A DNA stretch of 64,000 nucleotides. Source: JBBIJO01 sp037445895. GTDB lineage: Bacteria; Bacteroidota; Ignavibacteria; Kapaibacteriales; UBA2268. The DNA lies in assembly GCA_037445895.1 (NCBI GenBank), contig JBBIJO010000001.1, positions 124,001-188,000 of the forward strand. Reading direction: 5' to 3'. The notes under the pieces were generated by a model. It saw only the letters and a program-made list of their open reading frames with translations, had not been told where the DNA came from and did not search any database. This document shows positions 1 to 10,300 of this stretch, in pieces. Every line of letters begins with the position of its first letter. The first letter of the stretch is position 1. The translations under genes were made by a program, and so were the position numbers.

Positions 1-1
1 T

Positions 2-160
2 TTAATGAACTTATCCGTATTACATTCTAAACTATTGCATAAATTTTCGGCAACTCAATTGCTTTACAAATACTTTACAATAATATTTAAAGGAATATTA
101 AATGAAAAAGCATTTCCTATTTATAATCAACAAATAAAAGAAATAATCTATGAATATTAA
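2..160 (+). CDS. C-terminal end of a probable TetR/AcrR-type regulator (partial)
   Basis: The reading frame is open from the window edge to a TAA at 158-160, so only the last 52 or so residues are visible. They are hydrophobic and helical. The stretch LLYKYFTIIFKGILNEK resembles the last helix of the ligand-binding domain in TetR/AcrR regulators. The frame overlaps the start of the TolC gene by 11 bases, as expected for the first gene of an efflux operon carrying its own regulator. The DNA-binding half lies outside the window, so the family is inferred from the tail and the context. A different helical protein cannot be excluded. Confidence 0.5.
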   Translation, partial: LMNLSVLHSKLLHKFSATQLLYKYFTIIFKGILNEKAFPIYNQQIKEIIYEY

Positions 161-1565
161 GAAAAAATATTTATTATGTAAAATATTATATCTTTTTATA
201 TTTCAATTTATTTTGCTGAATAATTTATTTTGTAAAAATATAGAATTAACCATTAATGATGCAATATTATTAGCTATTTCAAATAATAAAGAATTAAAAA
301 TTCAGCAATATAATATCGAAAAGGCAGAATCTTTGGTTAGAGAAGCCCGAGGTAATGCTTTCCCTTCGTTCGATTTTAGCGGCTCTTTTTATCATTATAT
401 CCAAAAACCGATTTTCTTTTTCCCCGATTTCCAAGCAATGCTAACTAATGCAACATACGACATATTGTTTAAGGAGAACCTGCTCCCCGAGGATAAATCT
501 AAATTTTTACCAATGGGTTTAATTCGGCAATCTTTTGTATTAGACAATCAATTTGAGACAAAATTACAAGTTACCCAAGTGCTATTTAACTCGGCAGTAT
601 TTCGTGGCATCACCGCCTCGAAAATATACCTCGAAATTTCAAAATCTAGTTACCAATCTACCCTATCGAATCTTATTGCGACCACAAAAAAAATTTTTTA
701 TGGAATTGTCCTTGCAAAAAATATGTTTCAAATCTACGAAGAAAGTTTACAGAACGCCAAAGAAAATTTAGAGCTAATAAAGTCGCTACATTCGCAAGGA
801 TTAGTCTCTGATTTCGATTTGATGCAAGCAGAAGTACAAGTCGAGAATTTGATTCCAGTTGTCCAAAATATGAAAAACCAATACGAAAATTCAATCAATT
901 CTCTGAAAGTGATTTTAGACATTCCTATTAACGACTCAATACGTGTTATTGGAAACTTAGAGTATACCGATTACAACCTTTCAACACCGGATGAGTTAAT
1001 CCAACAAGGAATAAAAAACAATTGTAATATACAAACCCTTGAATATCAAAGCAAAGTAAATAAGGAAATGGTTGCTTTATATCGTTCCGAAAATTATCCT
1101 TCGGTTGTTGCTTTTGGAAATTACTCATTTGCAGGACAATCGGACAATTTAAAATTCAATACATATTCTCAGTCGATTGTAGGATTACAATTGAATTTAA
1201 ACCTTTTCAATGGCTTTCAAACAAGCAACCGTATTCAACAAGCAACGATAGAATATCAACAGACGGAAGAACAGCTCCACCAACTTAAAGCATTTGTAGC
1301 TAAAACAATACAAGAAAAAATTAATGAATTTAATAAAGCAAAATCTCAGATTCAAACCCAACAGCGAAATATAGAGCTTGCACAAAAAGCCTACGAAATT
1401 GCCCAAAAAAGATACAAAGAAGGAACATCGATTCAACTCGAGGTAAAAAATGCCGAACTCGAGTTACGCCAAGCAAAGATTAACCTACAGCAATCAATAT
1501 ACGAATATTTAAATGCAAAAATTGATATTGATAACATTTTAGGAAACATTAATTATGAAGAATAA
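150..1565 (+). CDS. TolC family outer-membrane efflux channel
   Basis: This 471-residue protein is the outer-membrane channel of a tripartite efflux system. A hydrophobic signal peptide covers about residues 1-28. The rest shows the two-fold repeat of outer membrane efflux proteins: long coiled-coil helices alternate with short strand segments, and the second repeat ends in a heptad-rich helix at about 370-460. Length is normal for TolC homologues. The next gene, a membrane-fusion adaptor, starts inside its last codons (1555), and the inner-membrane pump follows, so all three are one operon. The substrate cannot be read from the sequence. Confidence 0.92.
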   Translation: MNIKKKYLLCKILYLFIFQFILLNNLFCKNIELTINDAILLAISNNKELKIQQYNIEKAESLVREARGNAFPSFDFSGSFYHYIQKPIFFFPDFQAMLTNATYDILFKENLLPEDKSKFLPMGLIRQSFVLDNQFETKLQVTQVLFNSAVFRGITASKIYLEISKSSYQSTLSNLIATTKKIFYGIVLAKNMFQIYEESLQNAKENLELIKSLHSQGLVSDFDLMQAEVQVENLIPVVQNMKNQYENSINSLKVILDIPINDSIRVIGNLEYTDYNLSTPDELIQQGIKNNCNIQTLEYQSKVNKEMVALYRSENYPSVVAFGNYSFAGQSDNLKFNTYSQSIVGLQLNLNLFNGFQTSNRIQQATIEYQQTEEQLHQLKAFVAKTIQEKINEFNKAKSQIQTQQRNIELAQKAYEIAQKRYKEGTSIQLEVKNAELELRQAKINLQQSIYEYLNAKIDIDNILGNINYEE

Positions 1566-2619
1566 TTTAAAAAGAAAAAATCGGTTGATTAATCTATCAC
1601 CATTCATTTTTATTCTTTTGTTTATTGTTTTTTTTGGTTGTTCAGCGAAAAATAAAGAAATTGAATCTAAAAAATTAGAGGACATTCAAAAAGAGACAGG
1701 TATCCCTATTAGAATAAAGATTGTTGAACCAGAAAGATTCGAAAAAAGCGTTTCTTTTTACTCTACTATAATGGGAATAAAAGAATCCACTAAAACAAGT
1801 CCAATTTCGGATAAAGTTGAAAAAATCTATTTTAAAGCAGGTCAGTATGTTAAGGAGAAACAAATTGTTGTAAAGTTTCCTACCGATAATCCGGCGTTGC
1901 AATTTGAACAAGCAAAAATTGCATTCGAGAATATGCAAAAAACTTATAACCGAATGAAAGAACTCCTCAAAACAGGCGAAACATCTCAACAAAATTATGA
2001 CAATATTGAAGCTCAATACCTTGTTGCTAAAAGGAATTATGAATCCTTAAAACAAATGATATTTGTCGAAGCTCCCATTTCCGGTATTGTTTCGAATATT
2101 TATACCACCGAAGGAGAGCAAATAGAATCCGGAAAACCACTTTTTACCGTAAGCGTATTAGATAGAGTGCGTGCTATTGCGTGGGCAAATGAAAAAGAAA
2201 TTCAGTATTTGCGAATTGGAATGAAAGGCAAAATATTATGGAATTCGAGCGAATTCCCTTGCTACATAAGTTCCGTTTCACTCAAAATGGATGAAAAAAC
2301 GAAAGGATTCAGAGTTGAATTCGAAGCAAGTAACCCAAAGTTGACATTGAAAAGCGGTGTAACAGTCGAAATTCAAGTCCCGATCTATACCAATAACAAT
2401 TCAATAACGATTCCCAATTATCTGATCTTTAAAGAAAACGATGGGATAACTTATATTTGGATTGAAAATAATGGCATAGCAGAAAAGCGAGTTGTAACTC
2501 TCGGAAATAGTAATGGCAATCAAGTAGAAGTTACTTCGGGATTAAACCGAGGGGAAAGGCTTATCGTAGAAGGCAACTCCTTGCTTACTCCGAACATTAA
2601 AGTTAAAGTTATCGACTAA
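1555..2619 (+). CDS. Efflux RND transporter periplasmic adaptor (membrane fusion lipoprotein)
   Basis: This is a 354-residue HlyD/AcrA-type adaptor that joins the pump to the TolC channel. After a charged N-terminus and a membrane segment (about 13-27) comes FFGC with Cys29, so it is probably a lipoprotein. The lipoyl-like halves are at about 84-108 (FKAGQYVKEKQ) and 170-200 (VEAPISGIVSNIYTTEGE). A helical hairpin lies between them (113-166), followed by beta-barrel and membrane-proximal domains. It overlaps the TolC gene by 11 bases and sits 17 bases before the RND pump, so the three are probably co-expressed. Confidence 0.92.
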   Translation: MKNNLKRKNRLINLSPFIFILLFIVFFGCSAKNKEIESKKLEDIQKETGIPIRIKIVEPERFEKSVSFYSTIMGIKESTKTSPISDKVEKIYFKAGQYVKEKQIVVKFPTDNPALQFEQAKIAFENMQKTYNRMKELLKTGETSQQNYDNIEAQYLVAKRNYESLKQMIFVEAPISGIVSNIYTTEGEQIESGKPLFTVSVLDRVRAIAWANEKEIQYLRIGMKGKILWNSSEFPCYISSVSLKMDEKTKGFRVEFEASNPKLTLKSGVTVEIQVPIYTNNNSITIPNYLIFKENDGITYIWIENNGIAEKRVVTLGNSNGNQVEVTSGLNRGERLIVEGNSLLTPNIKVKVID

Positions 2620-2636
2620 GAAGAAGGAGCCATTAT

Positions 2637-5600
2637 ATGTTTCTACCAAAAATTGCGACAAGCCGTCCCGTTTTAACAACTACAATTATTTTTGTGTGCG
2701 TTTTCTTTGGCATTTTGGCTTACTTCAGGCTAAATTTAGATATAAATCCAGAAGTTGAAATACCCTATATCACTATTTCGACAATTTACCCTGGTGCAGG
2801 TCCGAAGGAAATTGAAAATTTAGTTACAAAAAAAATCGAGGATGAAATTTCAACAATTTCTGGAATCGAGCGCATAGAGTCATACTCGTTGGAAGGGGTT
2901 TCTATCGTAATTATTGAATTCAAACTCGGAAAAAACGTTGACGTTGCTAATCGTGAAGTAAAAGACCAGGTGGACAAAATTCTTAATAAACTTCCTTCGG
3001 ATGCACAAAAGCCAATCATACAAAAAGTTGACCTTCAAGCATTTCCAATCATTGAATTGGTAGTTTCGGGGAATCGTTCCCCAATAGAATTATACGAATT
3101 AGCAGATAAAACCATTAGAGAAAGGCTTTCGCAAATCCCTGGGGTTGCAAGTGTAGAAATTACAGGAGGTCAGGAACGAGAAATCCGCATTCAGTTTGAT
3201 AATCGTATGGTTTTCGAAAATGCAATTTCTTTGCCTCAGATGCTTCAAATACTTAAAACAAATAATTTGGATATTCCAGGAGGTTCTTTCCAATTTGGCA
3301 AGGAAGAATTTACTGTGCGAGTGAAAGGCGAATACAATTCATTGCAGGCACTGAAAGATTTAAGAGTACCTACGCCTTATGGACCTAAGCAACTCGGGCA
3401 AATTGCGACTATTGCTGATACAGGAAAGGATATTCGAGAAAGAGCTACGTTTTTCGATAATCAAACAAAAACAAGGAATGAAAATGTAGTTAGAATATCC
3501 ATCGTGAAGTCTGCTGATGCGAATGCGGTGAAGATCTCCGAGTTAGTATCCGAGCTCCTTCCCGAAATTCAAAGCAATTTATCAAATGTAACTATTCGAA
3601 AAGTGTCGGATGCTGCCGATTTCACTCGAAGCACATTCAATGATACAATGAGCAATATCTATTTAGGAATATTTTTTACAGGCGTTGTTCTTTTCCTTTT
3701 TTTGTTTAACTGGCGCTCCACAGTTATCGTTGGGATTACTATGCCAGTTTCAATTGCTTCAACTTTCCTTTTGTTTCAAGCAGCAGATATGACTCTCAAC
3801 GTTCTTTCGCTTATGGGCATTAGCGTTTCAATTGGTGTTCTTGTCGCAAATTCTATTGTTGTATTAGAGAATATATTCCGATATAGGATGCTCGGATATT
3901 CTTCGAAAGAGTCAGCTCTTTTAGGAACCAACGAAGTTGTTGTAGCTGTTTTAGCTGCGACATTGACTAATATTATCGTATTTCTTCCTATTGCTAATAT
4001 GTCGTCTATTGTTGGTCAATTTTTGCGAGATCTTGCTTTAGCAGCGACATTTGCTACTCTATTCTCTCTGTTTTACTCTTTTACCCTAACTCCTATGCTT
4101 TCATCGATTTTGTTGCCAGACCAAGAAAAAGAAACAAAGCTCGATAAATTTGCCCATAAATTAGAACAAACGCTTATAAGCTGGTATTCTTATGCCTTGA
4201 GATTCGTTTTAAAAAACAAATTAACAAGTATTATTACTATTATAGGAATTTTTGTTATCTTCTTTCTTGTAATGATATTAATAACACCAAGGCTTGGATA
4301 TGAATTTATGCCAAGTATGGATAACAGCGAAATTAGTATTGATGTTGAGCTTCCGCAAGGATTTAATTTAGAAACAACCGCAAATAAGATTCGCGAGATA
4401 GAAGACAAAATCAAAAAACATAAAGAAATACAAACGATTATCACAAATATTGGGAAAAAAGATAATTTAAATACTGGCTCTAATCTTGCTCGTATTGATA
4501 TTAAATTGTGCGAACCCGACAAACGCACTATCTCTATTCAAGGAATGATTGCCTTGTTAATAAAGGACCTTGCAGATGTTCCAAACGTTAAACTCAACGT
4601 TAAACAGCTGGAGTCAATGGGAGGAGGTGCCGAAGCTCCTGTCCAATTCTACCTTTGTGGTCAAGAAATAGATACCCTCGAAAAATACAAGGATGTAGTT
4701 GTCGGAAAAATCAAAGCTACCCCAGGATTAATTAATTTCGATAACAGTTCGCGTTTAGGCAAACAAGAAATTACTATTTACCCACGTAGAGAGTTATTGA
4801 CCGAATCTGGTTTAACAATTACCGATATAGCGTATACCATTCGAGCATCGATCGAGGGGATTGAATCAACATCTTATCGCGATAAAGGGAACGAATTCGA
4901 TATTACTGTCACTCTCGACGATAGCAATGTTAACACACCAGAGAAGATTGGCAATATAACCATCGTTTCGCCTTTTGGTTCGTATCGTCTTTCCCAATTA
5001 GCAGACATTCAAATCAATCCTGGCGTTTCGCGAATACTCCATCGAGACAAGCTAAAAGTAATTATGTTCTCTGGTTCGAATGCACCAGGCTACCCACTTG
5101 GCAACGTAACTCAAGAAGTCGAAAAACGAATGAAGGAAATTCAACTCCCCCAAGGATACTCGTTTAAGTGGACTGGCGATGTAAAAATGATGAACGAGAT
5201 GGTAAAAGATATGCTATTAGCTTTCGTTATTGCTACTTTTTTGACTTATATGCTATTGGCTGCAATTCTTGAAAGCTTCATCCAACCTATTTATATAATG
5301 ATTACTTTGCCTTTGGGGCTGATCGGAGTTGTGTTAATTATGTATTTCACAGGGACAACTTTCAACCTTACTTCTTTGATGGGTGTAGTGATGCTGATAG
5401 GTTTAGTTGTAAATAATGCTATTTTAATACTAGATTACACTAATCAGTTAATACGCGAGAAAGGATTCCGAGTGAAAGACGCTATCTTGGAAGCCGCACC
5501 TCTCAAACTTAAACCTCAAATTATGTCTACGACTGCATTAATCTTAGGTATGCTTCCTATGGCATTGCAGATAGGCGAGTCTGGTAAAGAAATCCGTGCA

Positions 5601-5705
5601 CCGCTTGGAGTAGTTTCAATTGGTGGGCTACTTGCTTCAACAATCCTAACGTTATTTATTGTTCCAGCATTCCTTTATGTTTTTTCGAGAAAAAAGAAAA
5701 AATAA
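2637..5705 (+). CDS. Efflux RND transporter permease (HAE1/AcrB family)
   Basis: This 1022-residue inner-membrane pump has the usual RND layout: one N-terminal TM segment, a large periplasmic loop, TM2-6, a second loop and TM8-12. Length is typical. GAGG-like docking sequences and the YPGAGPKEIE segment at the start of the first porter domain are present. In TM4 the usual VDD or VDN (AcrB Asp407/408) reads V-A-N-S at 403-406, and TM10 has VVNNAIL where AcrB has Lys940. The classical proton-relay residues are therefore absent. An AGAAGGAG stretch serves as ribosome-binding site. It closes the efflux operon, and the drug or lipid substrate is unknown. Confidence 0.92.
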   Translation: MFLPKIATSRPVLTTTIIFVCVFFGILAYFRLNLDINPEVEIPYITISTIYPGAGPKEIENLVTKKIEDEISTISGIERIESYSLEGVSIVIIEFKLGKNVDVANREVKDQVDKILNKLPSDAQKPIIQKVDLQAFPIIELVVSGNRSPIELYELADKTIRERLSQIPGVASVEITGGQEREIRIQFDNRMVFENAISLPQMLQILKTNNLDIPGGSFQFGKEEFTVRVKGEYNSLQALKDLRVPTPYGPKQLGQIATIADTGKDIRERATFFDNQTKTRNENVVRISIVKSADANAVKISELVSELLPEIQSNLSNVTIRKVSDAADFTRSTFNDTMSNIYLGIFFTGVVLFLFLFNWRSTVIVGITMPVSIASTFLLFQAADMTLNVLSLMGISVSIGVLVANSIVVLENIFRYRMLGYSSKESALLGTNEVVVAVLAATLTNIIVFLPIANMSSIVGQFLRDLALAATFATLFSLFYSFTLTPMLSSILLPDQEKETKLDKFAHKLEQTLISWYSYALRFVLKNKLTSIITIIGIFVIFFLVMILITPRLGYEFMPSMDNSEISIDVELPQGFNLETTANKIREIEDKIKKHKEIQTIITNIGKKDNLNTGSNLARIDIKLCEPDKRTISIQGMIALLIKDLADVPNVKLNVKQLESMGGGAEAPVQFYLCGQEIDTLEKYKDVVVGKIKATPGLINFDNSSRLGKQEITIYPRRELLTESGLTITDIAYTIRASIEGIESTSYRDKGNEFDITVTLDDSNVNTPEKIGNITIVSPFGSYRLSQLADIQINPGVSRILHRDKLKVIMFSGSNAPGYPLGNVTQEVEKRMKEIQLPQGYSFKWTGDVKMMNEMVKDMLLAFVIATFLTYMLLAAILESFIQPIYIMITLPLGLIGVVLIMYFTGTTFNLTSLMGVVMLIGLVVNNAILILDYTNQLIREKGFRVKDAILEAAPLKLKPQIMSTTALILGMLPMALQIGESGKEIRAPLGVVSIGGLLASTILTLFIVPAFLYVFSRKKKK

Positions 5706-5829
5706 TTTGTTTTAAATGATAGTAAAGTAAACAGCTAAAAAATGTTTTACTCTAACGCTTCTTTTGTTCGAACTAATGAAAAAGGCAAATAATGAAATTT
5801 GTGCGAAAATCGGATTGGGAATCACTCGT

Positions 5830-7239
5830 TTAAAAATACAAATCCCTTTCACCTTTTTCGATTCTTTCCAAAAATTGTAATGTTTTCGAACGAACTTTAT
5901 GGTTTGGAATCTTTTGCAATTCAGATTGTATCAACTCGTTGCCAAGTTGTTTTGTCTTTTTATCGGCATAATCTTCCAAATATTCTTTTAAAGTGGTTAA
6001 CCCATTGGGAAGACAGTGAATTTTTATCAGCCCTGGTTTTGCCAAGTCCATAAAGTCGCCTCCCACCCTACCAACACGATAACAAGCTGTACAAAACGAT
6101 GGAACAAATCCCATTTTAATAACGTCATAAATTACTTCGCCCGAACTTCGGCAGTCGTTTAGAGTAAACTGCCCTGCTTCCCTATCGCTTTGATGATAAT
6201 CGAAAGCTTGTTTATAGCCACCGACAGAAGTTTTAGAACCAGCACTAATTTGCGAAACTCCTAAATTGAACAATTCATTCCTCAAATGTGATGGTTCGCG
6301 TGTAGAAAGAATCATACCAGTATATGGAACAGCAATTCTCAACACGGCAACAAGCTTTTTGAAATCAATATCGCTTATCGCATACTTAACGTTGTAGGAA
6401 GCGGGTGCATTTGGGGCTGGTTTGACCCTTGGAATTGAAATAGTGTGTGGTCCTATCTCATACACACTATCTAAGTGCTGTGAATGAGAAATTAAAGCAA
6501 GAACTTCGAATCTATAATCGAAAAGTCCAAACAAAGCCCCAATCCCAACGTCATGCATACCATTTGATAATGCTCTATCCATTGTATAAAGTCGCCAATC
6601 ATAATCGGACTTTTTACCCTTCGGATGCATTCTCTTGTATGTTTCGCGATGATATGTCTCTTGGAAAACTGTATAAGTTCCGACTGGGACCTCGCTAAAA
6701 CGTTTAAACTCGTCTTCGCTCAAAGGGGCTATTTCTACATTAATTCGGCGAATTGTGCTTCCTTTGTCGTCCGAAACAGAATATATGGCATAAATTGAGT
6801 TGACAAAGTAATCCAACGAACACTCCCGATGGTTCTCGCCCATCAAAAGAAGTATTCTTTTATGCCCTTGCTCGAGGATTAATTTTGTTTCATCTTTGAT
6901 TTCATCTATTGTTAATACTTTCCTTTCAATTTGCTTATTCTGAACTCTAAATCCACAATACAAACAATTATTTGAACAATAATTTGAAATGTAAAGTGGA
7001 GCGAACAATACTAATCGATTCCCGTAAATTTCGTCTTTAATTTTCCCAGCAGTATAAAAAATTTTCTCAATGTCATTGGGATTTACAACATTCAATAATA
7101 CCGCTGCTTCGTTTAAATCGAGGCCTTGCAACTCTAAAGCTTTTTGCAATATCTCATCGACATATTTCGAATCGGTAGTATGTTTCGGCTCTAATAAGCC
7201 AAAAATATAATTTTCATTTATAAAAGTTTTATATTTCAT
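5830..7239 (-). CDS. hydG: [FeFe]-hydrogenase H-cluster radical SAM maturase HydG
   Basis: This 469-residue radical SAM tyrosine lyase would cleave tyrosine to p-cresol, CO and cyanide for the H-cluster. The radical SAM CX3CX2C motif is C88-SNN-C92-LY-C95. The C-terminal auxiliary cluster CX2CX22C is C383, C386 and C409, within CTACYRVGRVGGDFM and followed by PNGLTTLKEYLEDYA. That C-terminal motif and the length separate HydG from the shorter ThiH. The gene stands alone between convergent and divergent neighbours. Neither hydE, hydF nor a hydrogenase gene is in the window, so whether it serves an [FeFe]-hydrogenase here is open. Confidence 0.9.
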   Translation of the reverse strand: MKYKTFINENYIFGLLEPKHTTDSKYVDEILQKALELQGLDLNEAAVLLNVVNPNDIEKIFYTAGKIKDEIYGNRLVLFAPLYISNYCSNNCLYCGFRVQNKQIERKVLTIDEIKDETKLILEQGHKRILLLMGENHRECSLDYFVNSIYAIYSVSDDKGSTIRRINVEIAPLSEDEFKRFSEVPVGTYTVFQETYHRETYKRMHPKGKKSDYDWRLYTMDRALSNGMHDVGIGALFGLFDYRFEVLALISHSQHLDSVYEIGPHTISIPRVKPAPNAPASYNVKYAISDIDFKKLVAVLRIAVPYTGMILSTREPSHLRNELFNLGVSQISAGSKTSVGGYKQAFDYHQSDREAGQFTLNDCRSSGEVIYDVIKMGFVPSFCTACYRVGRVGGDFMDLAKPGLIKIHCLPNGLTTLKEYLEDYADKKTKQLGNELIQSELQKIPNHKVRSKTLQFLERIEKGERDLYF

Positions 7240-7302
7240 TTTTAAAAATACTTTTCAAACAATAGAGACGAATCAAAAAATAAATATTAAAACACATTCG
7301 AT

Positions 7303-7335
7303 ACAAATAAAAAGCCCAACCTTTTCGGTTGGGCT
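7303..7335 (-). terminator. Rho-independent terminator after the IgGFc-binding-domain gene
   Basis: A perfect 9-bp stem, AGCCCAACC (7313-7321) with GGTTGGGCT (7327-7335), encloses a 5-base loop. On the minus strand it is followed by TTTTTATTT (7312 downward). It lies 27 bases past the stop codon of the large minus-strand gene and before hydG, so it separates the two. Confidence 0.88.
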
Positions 7336-7361
7336 ATATCGAAAGAAATGAACTCGAAGAG

Positions 7362-10300
7362 TTACTTGGCTATCGTAATAGAAATTCCACCAACATAGGA
7401 GCCAGACTCGAGTTTACAATAATACACGCCCGAGGGCAATGTTAGTCGCGTCGCATCGATTGTTAACTCGTAGATACCCGCTTTGAGATTTCCATCGAGG
7501 AAAGTTGCAACTTTTTCGCCATAAGCATTCCAAAGTGTTATTCTTGTCTGTCCATCGAAAGCAATCCCATAAGGTATTGTTCCTGACGTTTGAATAGGAT
7601 TCGGCATAGAACTAGTGATAAAGTATTGGTTGGTGGCAATTTCAATTAATCGTGCATTATTAACACAAACAGGACTAATGTAAATATCACCGGGTAATGT
7701 ATCGACCAATACATATCCGGAAGCTGGCAAATTCATCACTTGAAAGTCAACGGGCAATGGAACAATATCCAAATCACTTAAATAAGTATCCATCTTAAAT
7801 TTCAACAAAGTCCCGAAGTCCTTCAAGTATTTATCCTTCGAGCTAAAGTGGACTTGTAAAATGCTTTTATCGATAACCGTGGCATATTCGCAATCCCAAC
7901 CTTCCGACAAAGTTCCCGAAGTCGTCAAACTATTGCAATCTTGGACATCAGGATAAACATCTTGGACATCTAATCTGCCTTCGGACTTAAAGAACACTCG
8001 TACTTTGAAATCATTGATAGCGGCTTCGGAAAGTAGCTTAGTTTCCTCTGGATGTTTTTCGAGAAGCACCTCAATTTCTACTTTTTGTCCAGGCAAAGCA
8101 GTGTATTTGCCCTTAGGAATTCGAGCAATAAGTTTATAAACCATACCGCTCCCAATCAATTGGGAATAAACGGTTCCGGATTCTCCCGATTCAGTAGTAT
8201 AATTATAAGCAATCCACATCATATAATTTTTTACTTCGGAAGGTCTAAATTTAGCGAATATCCAAAGTTTGTCGTTGGGTTGCAGTATGAATGGAGGCTC
8301 GTCTGGAATCTCGACATCGTTAAGCATCAACTTTTCAATGGTGAAATTGTTATAGTCTCCCGAAAGACTCTGACCTATGCTCGAAGTAATAGTAATAGGT
8401 TCACTACCAAGATTGGTAACATAAACTGAACCATCTTTCGAAGTCGTAATGAAAATAGTCTTGTAATCGTAGTTTGTCGTAGTTATACCTTCGGCATAAG
8501 CATAACCAATCAGTTCGCCAACAACTTGGTCTGGGGCATCACTTTCGGGAACCAATTGAGCTCGGAAAGTTCCAGCTCTCGTGGGTTTAAACGTTACAGG
8601 AATATTCCAGTTACCTCCAATATTGATGAGTTTAGGCGTCGAAGGATTAAGGTATTGGTCTTCGATTACAAATGCGTCTTTGTCTGGTCCCTCGAGACGA
8701 ATCTTAAACACAGTCAAATCCATAGCAGTCAATGGATTAATAGTAACGTGGGATACAACAGCATTGCCATTCGAGGTGGTATTAACTTGAATCTTGGGAA
8801 ACGTGTAGCCAACTATGTTAATGTGCGGTAAAATACCAATTCCGTGCAACCTACCTTCAACTTCCATCGTCTTGTCGGAAAATCTACCAACAAGAACAAT
8901 CTTTGCTGTATATTCCTTTTCTTCTTTGGGTGCAAACCAAACAGTCAACGGGACTGGGTTATCGGGCGAGAGTTGCAATGGAGCATTTTGAGAATCGAAG
9001 CTAAACACTCCATCTGGGTCTTCATCAATACGAATTTGCATCACATCAACTTTTGCATTGCCAATAGCATTAATTGTGACGCTTCCTTCATATTTATCGG
9101 TTCCAGCATATTGGTCAATGATTCGTTTTCGCATCCAGTCATATCCTGTAATGGTTGGTCCAGCCTCTAATCCCATTCCATCCCAATCCGAATATGGTTT
9201 AACTTTCGTTGCGTTACAAACAAAATCGCATCGAGTTGAATGAACTACACCCGGAACATCTGCCTTATAATATACGGTGAAAGTATGATTCGTATTTGGT
9301 TGGAGCGTTAACGGTAAAGGTAAAGTAGATTCATCGAGACGGAAATGTTGCTTGTCTGGATAGTCATAAGATGTTATAACGATAGGAACCGTCCCTAAAT
9401 TTTTAATTTCTACTTGACGTGGCGTTTCCTTCCCTACCGGCTGCGGTTCCCAGTGAGCATCATCAACATAGATGATTGGTTCTCCCGTGCGTAACTCCAA
9501 TCCAACAATCGTTTCTTCGTAGCACGTCAGCACTGCAATCACACTATCGTGAACTGGAATCCCCCCAAGTTCATAGCAGGTTGCTACAACTTGGAATTCT
9601 TTCGTCTCCTGTGGCGCTAATGTTGTAGGCAACTGGTTCGAAGTCAAACTAAACTCTTTCTTCCCATTCTTTAGTTTAAATTCTTTAATTGTAGCTGGTA
9701 TAGAACCAGTGTTTGTTACTTTAAATTTAAGAGTCTTATTTTCGTTTAGTTGCATCAGACCAAAATCGAGAAATGTAGGCTCAGCAGAAATCAACTCGGG
9801 CTGATATTCGTATGTTCTGGTAACCGTTTGCCCAGATTTCGTAACGACAGAAACTACAGCCTTTGCCGGCTTTTTCATATCGATTACTTCGAGCTTGAAA
9901 GTAACTGTTTTATCGCCCGCTCGGAAATTTGGGTCAATTTCTACGTCGGAATAGTTATACGAATTATTCCTATCTAATTGAACATCGTAAATCCCAGCAC
10001 AATCCGCATTAGGCGGTAGAGCCGTTCCTTTACCATTGACCGTTCCACATTCCATCTGGTCTTCGACGATTAAAGAATCGTCGCACTGGACGTTATAATT
10101 TATACCAATTGGATACCCATAGGCAAACCCATCTTTGCTTCGGTCCCAGTTGCCATATACATAACCAGCAAAAGTAGCTTTCTGTTTGCCATCCGGTAGT
10201 ATTTCACCTTTTAGATAGTGGTCTCCCGCTGCAACTTGTTCAGTAATATAAGCATATTCCGTTCCTTCGATATAATTAATCGAATTCCCAAATCGCTTCG

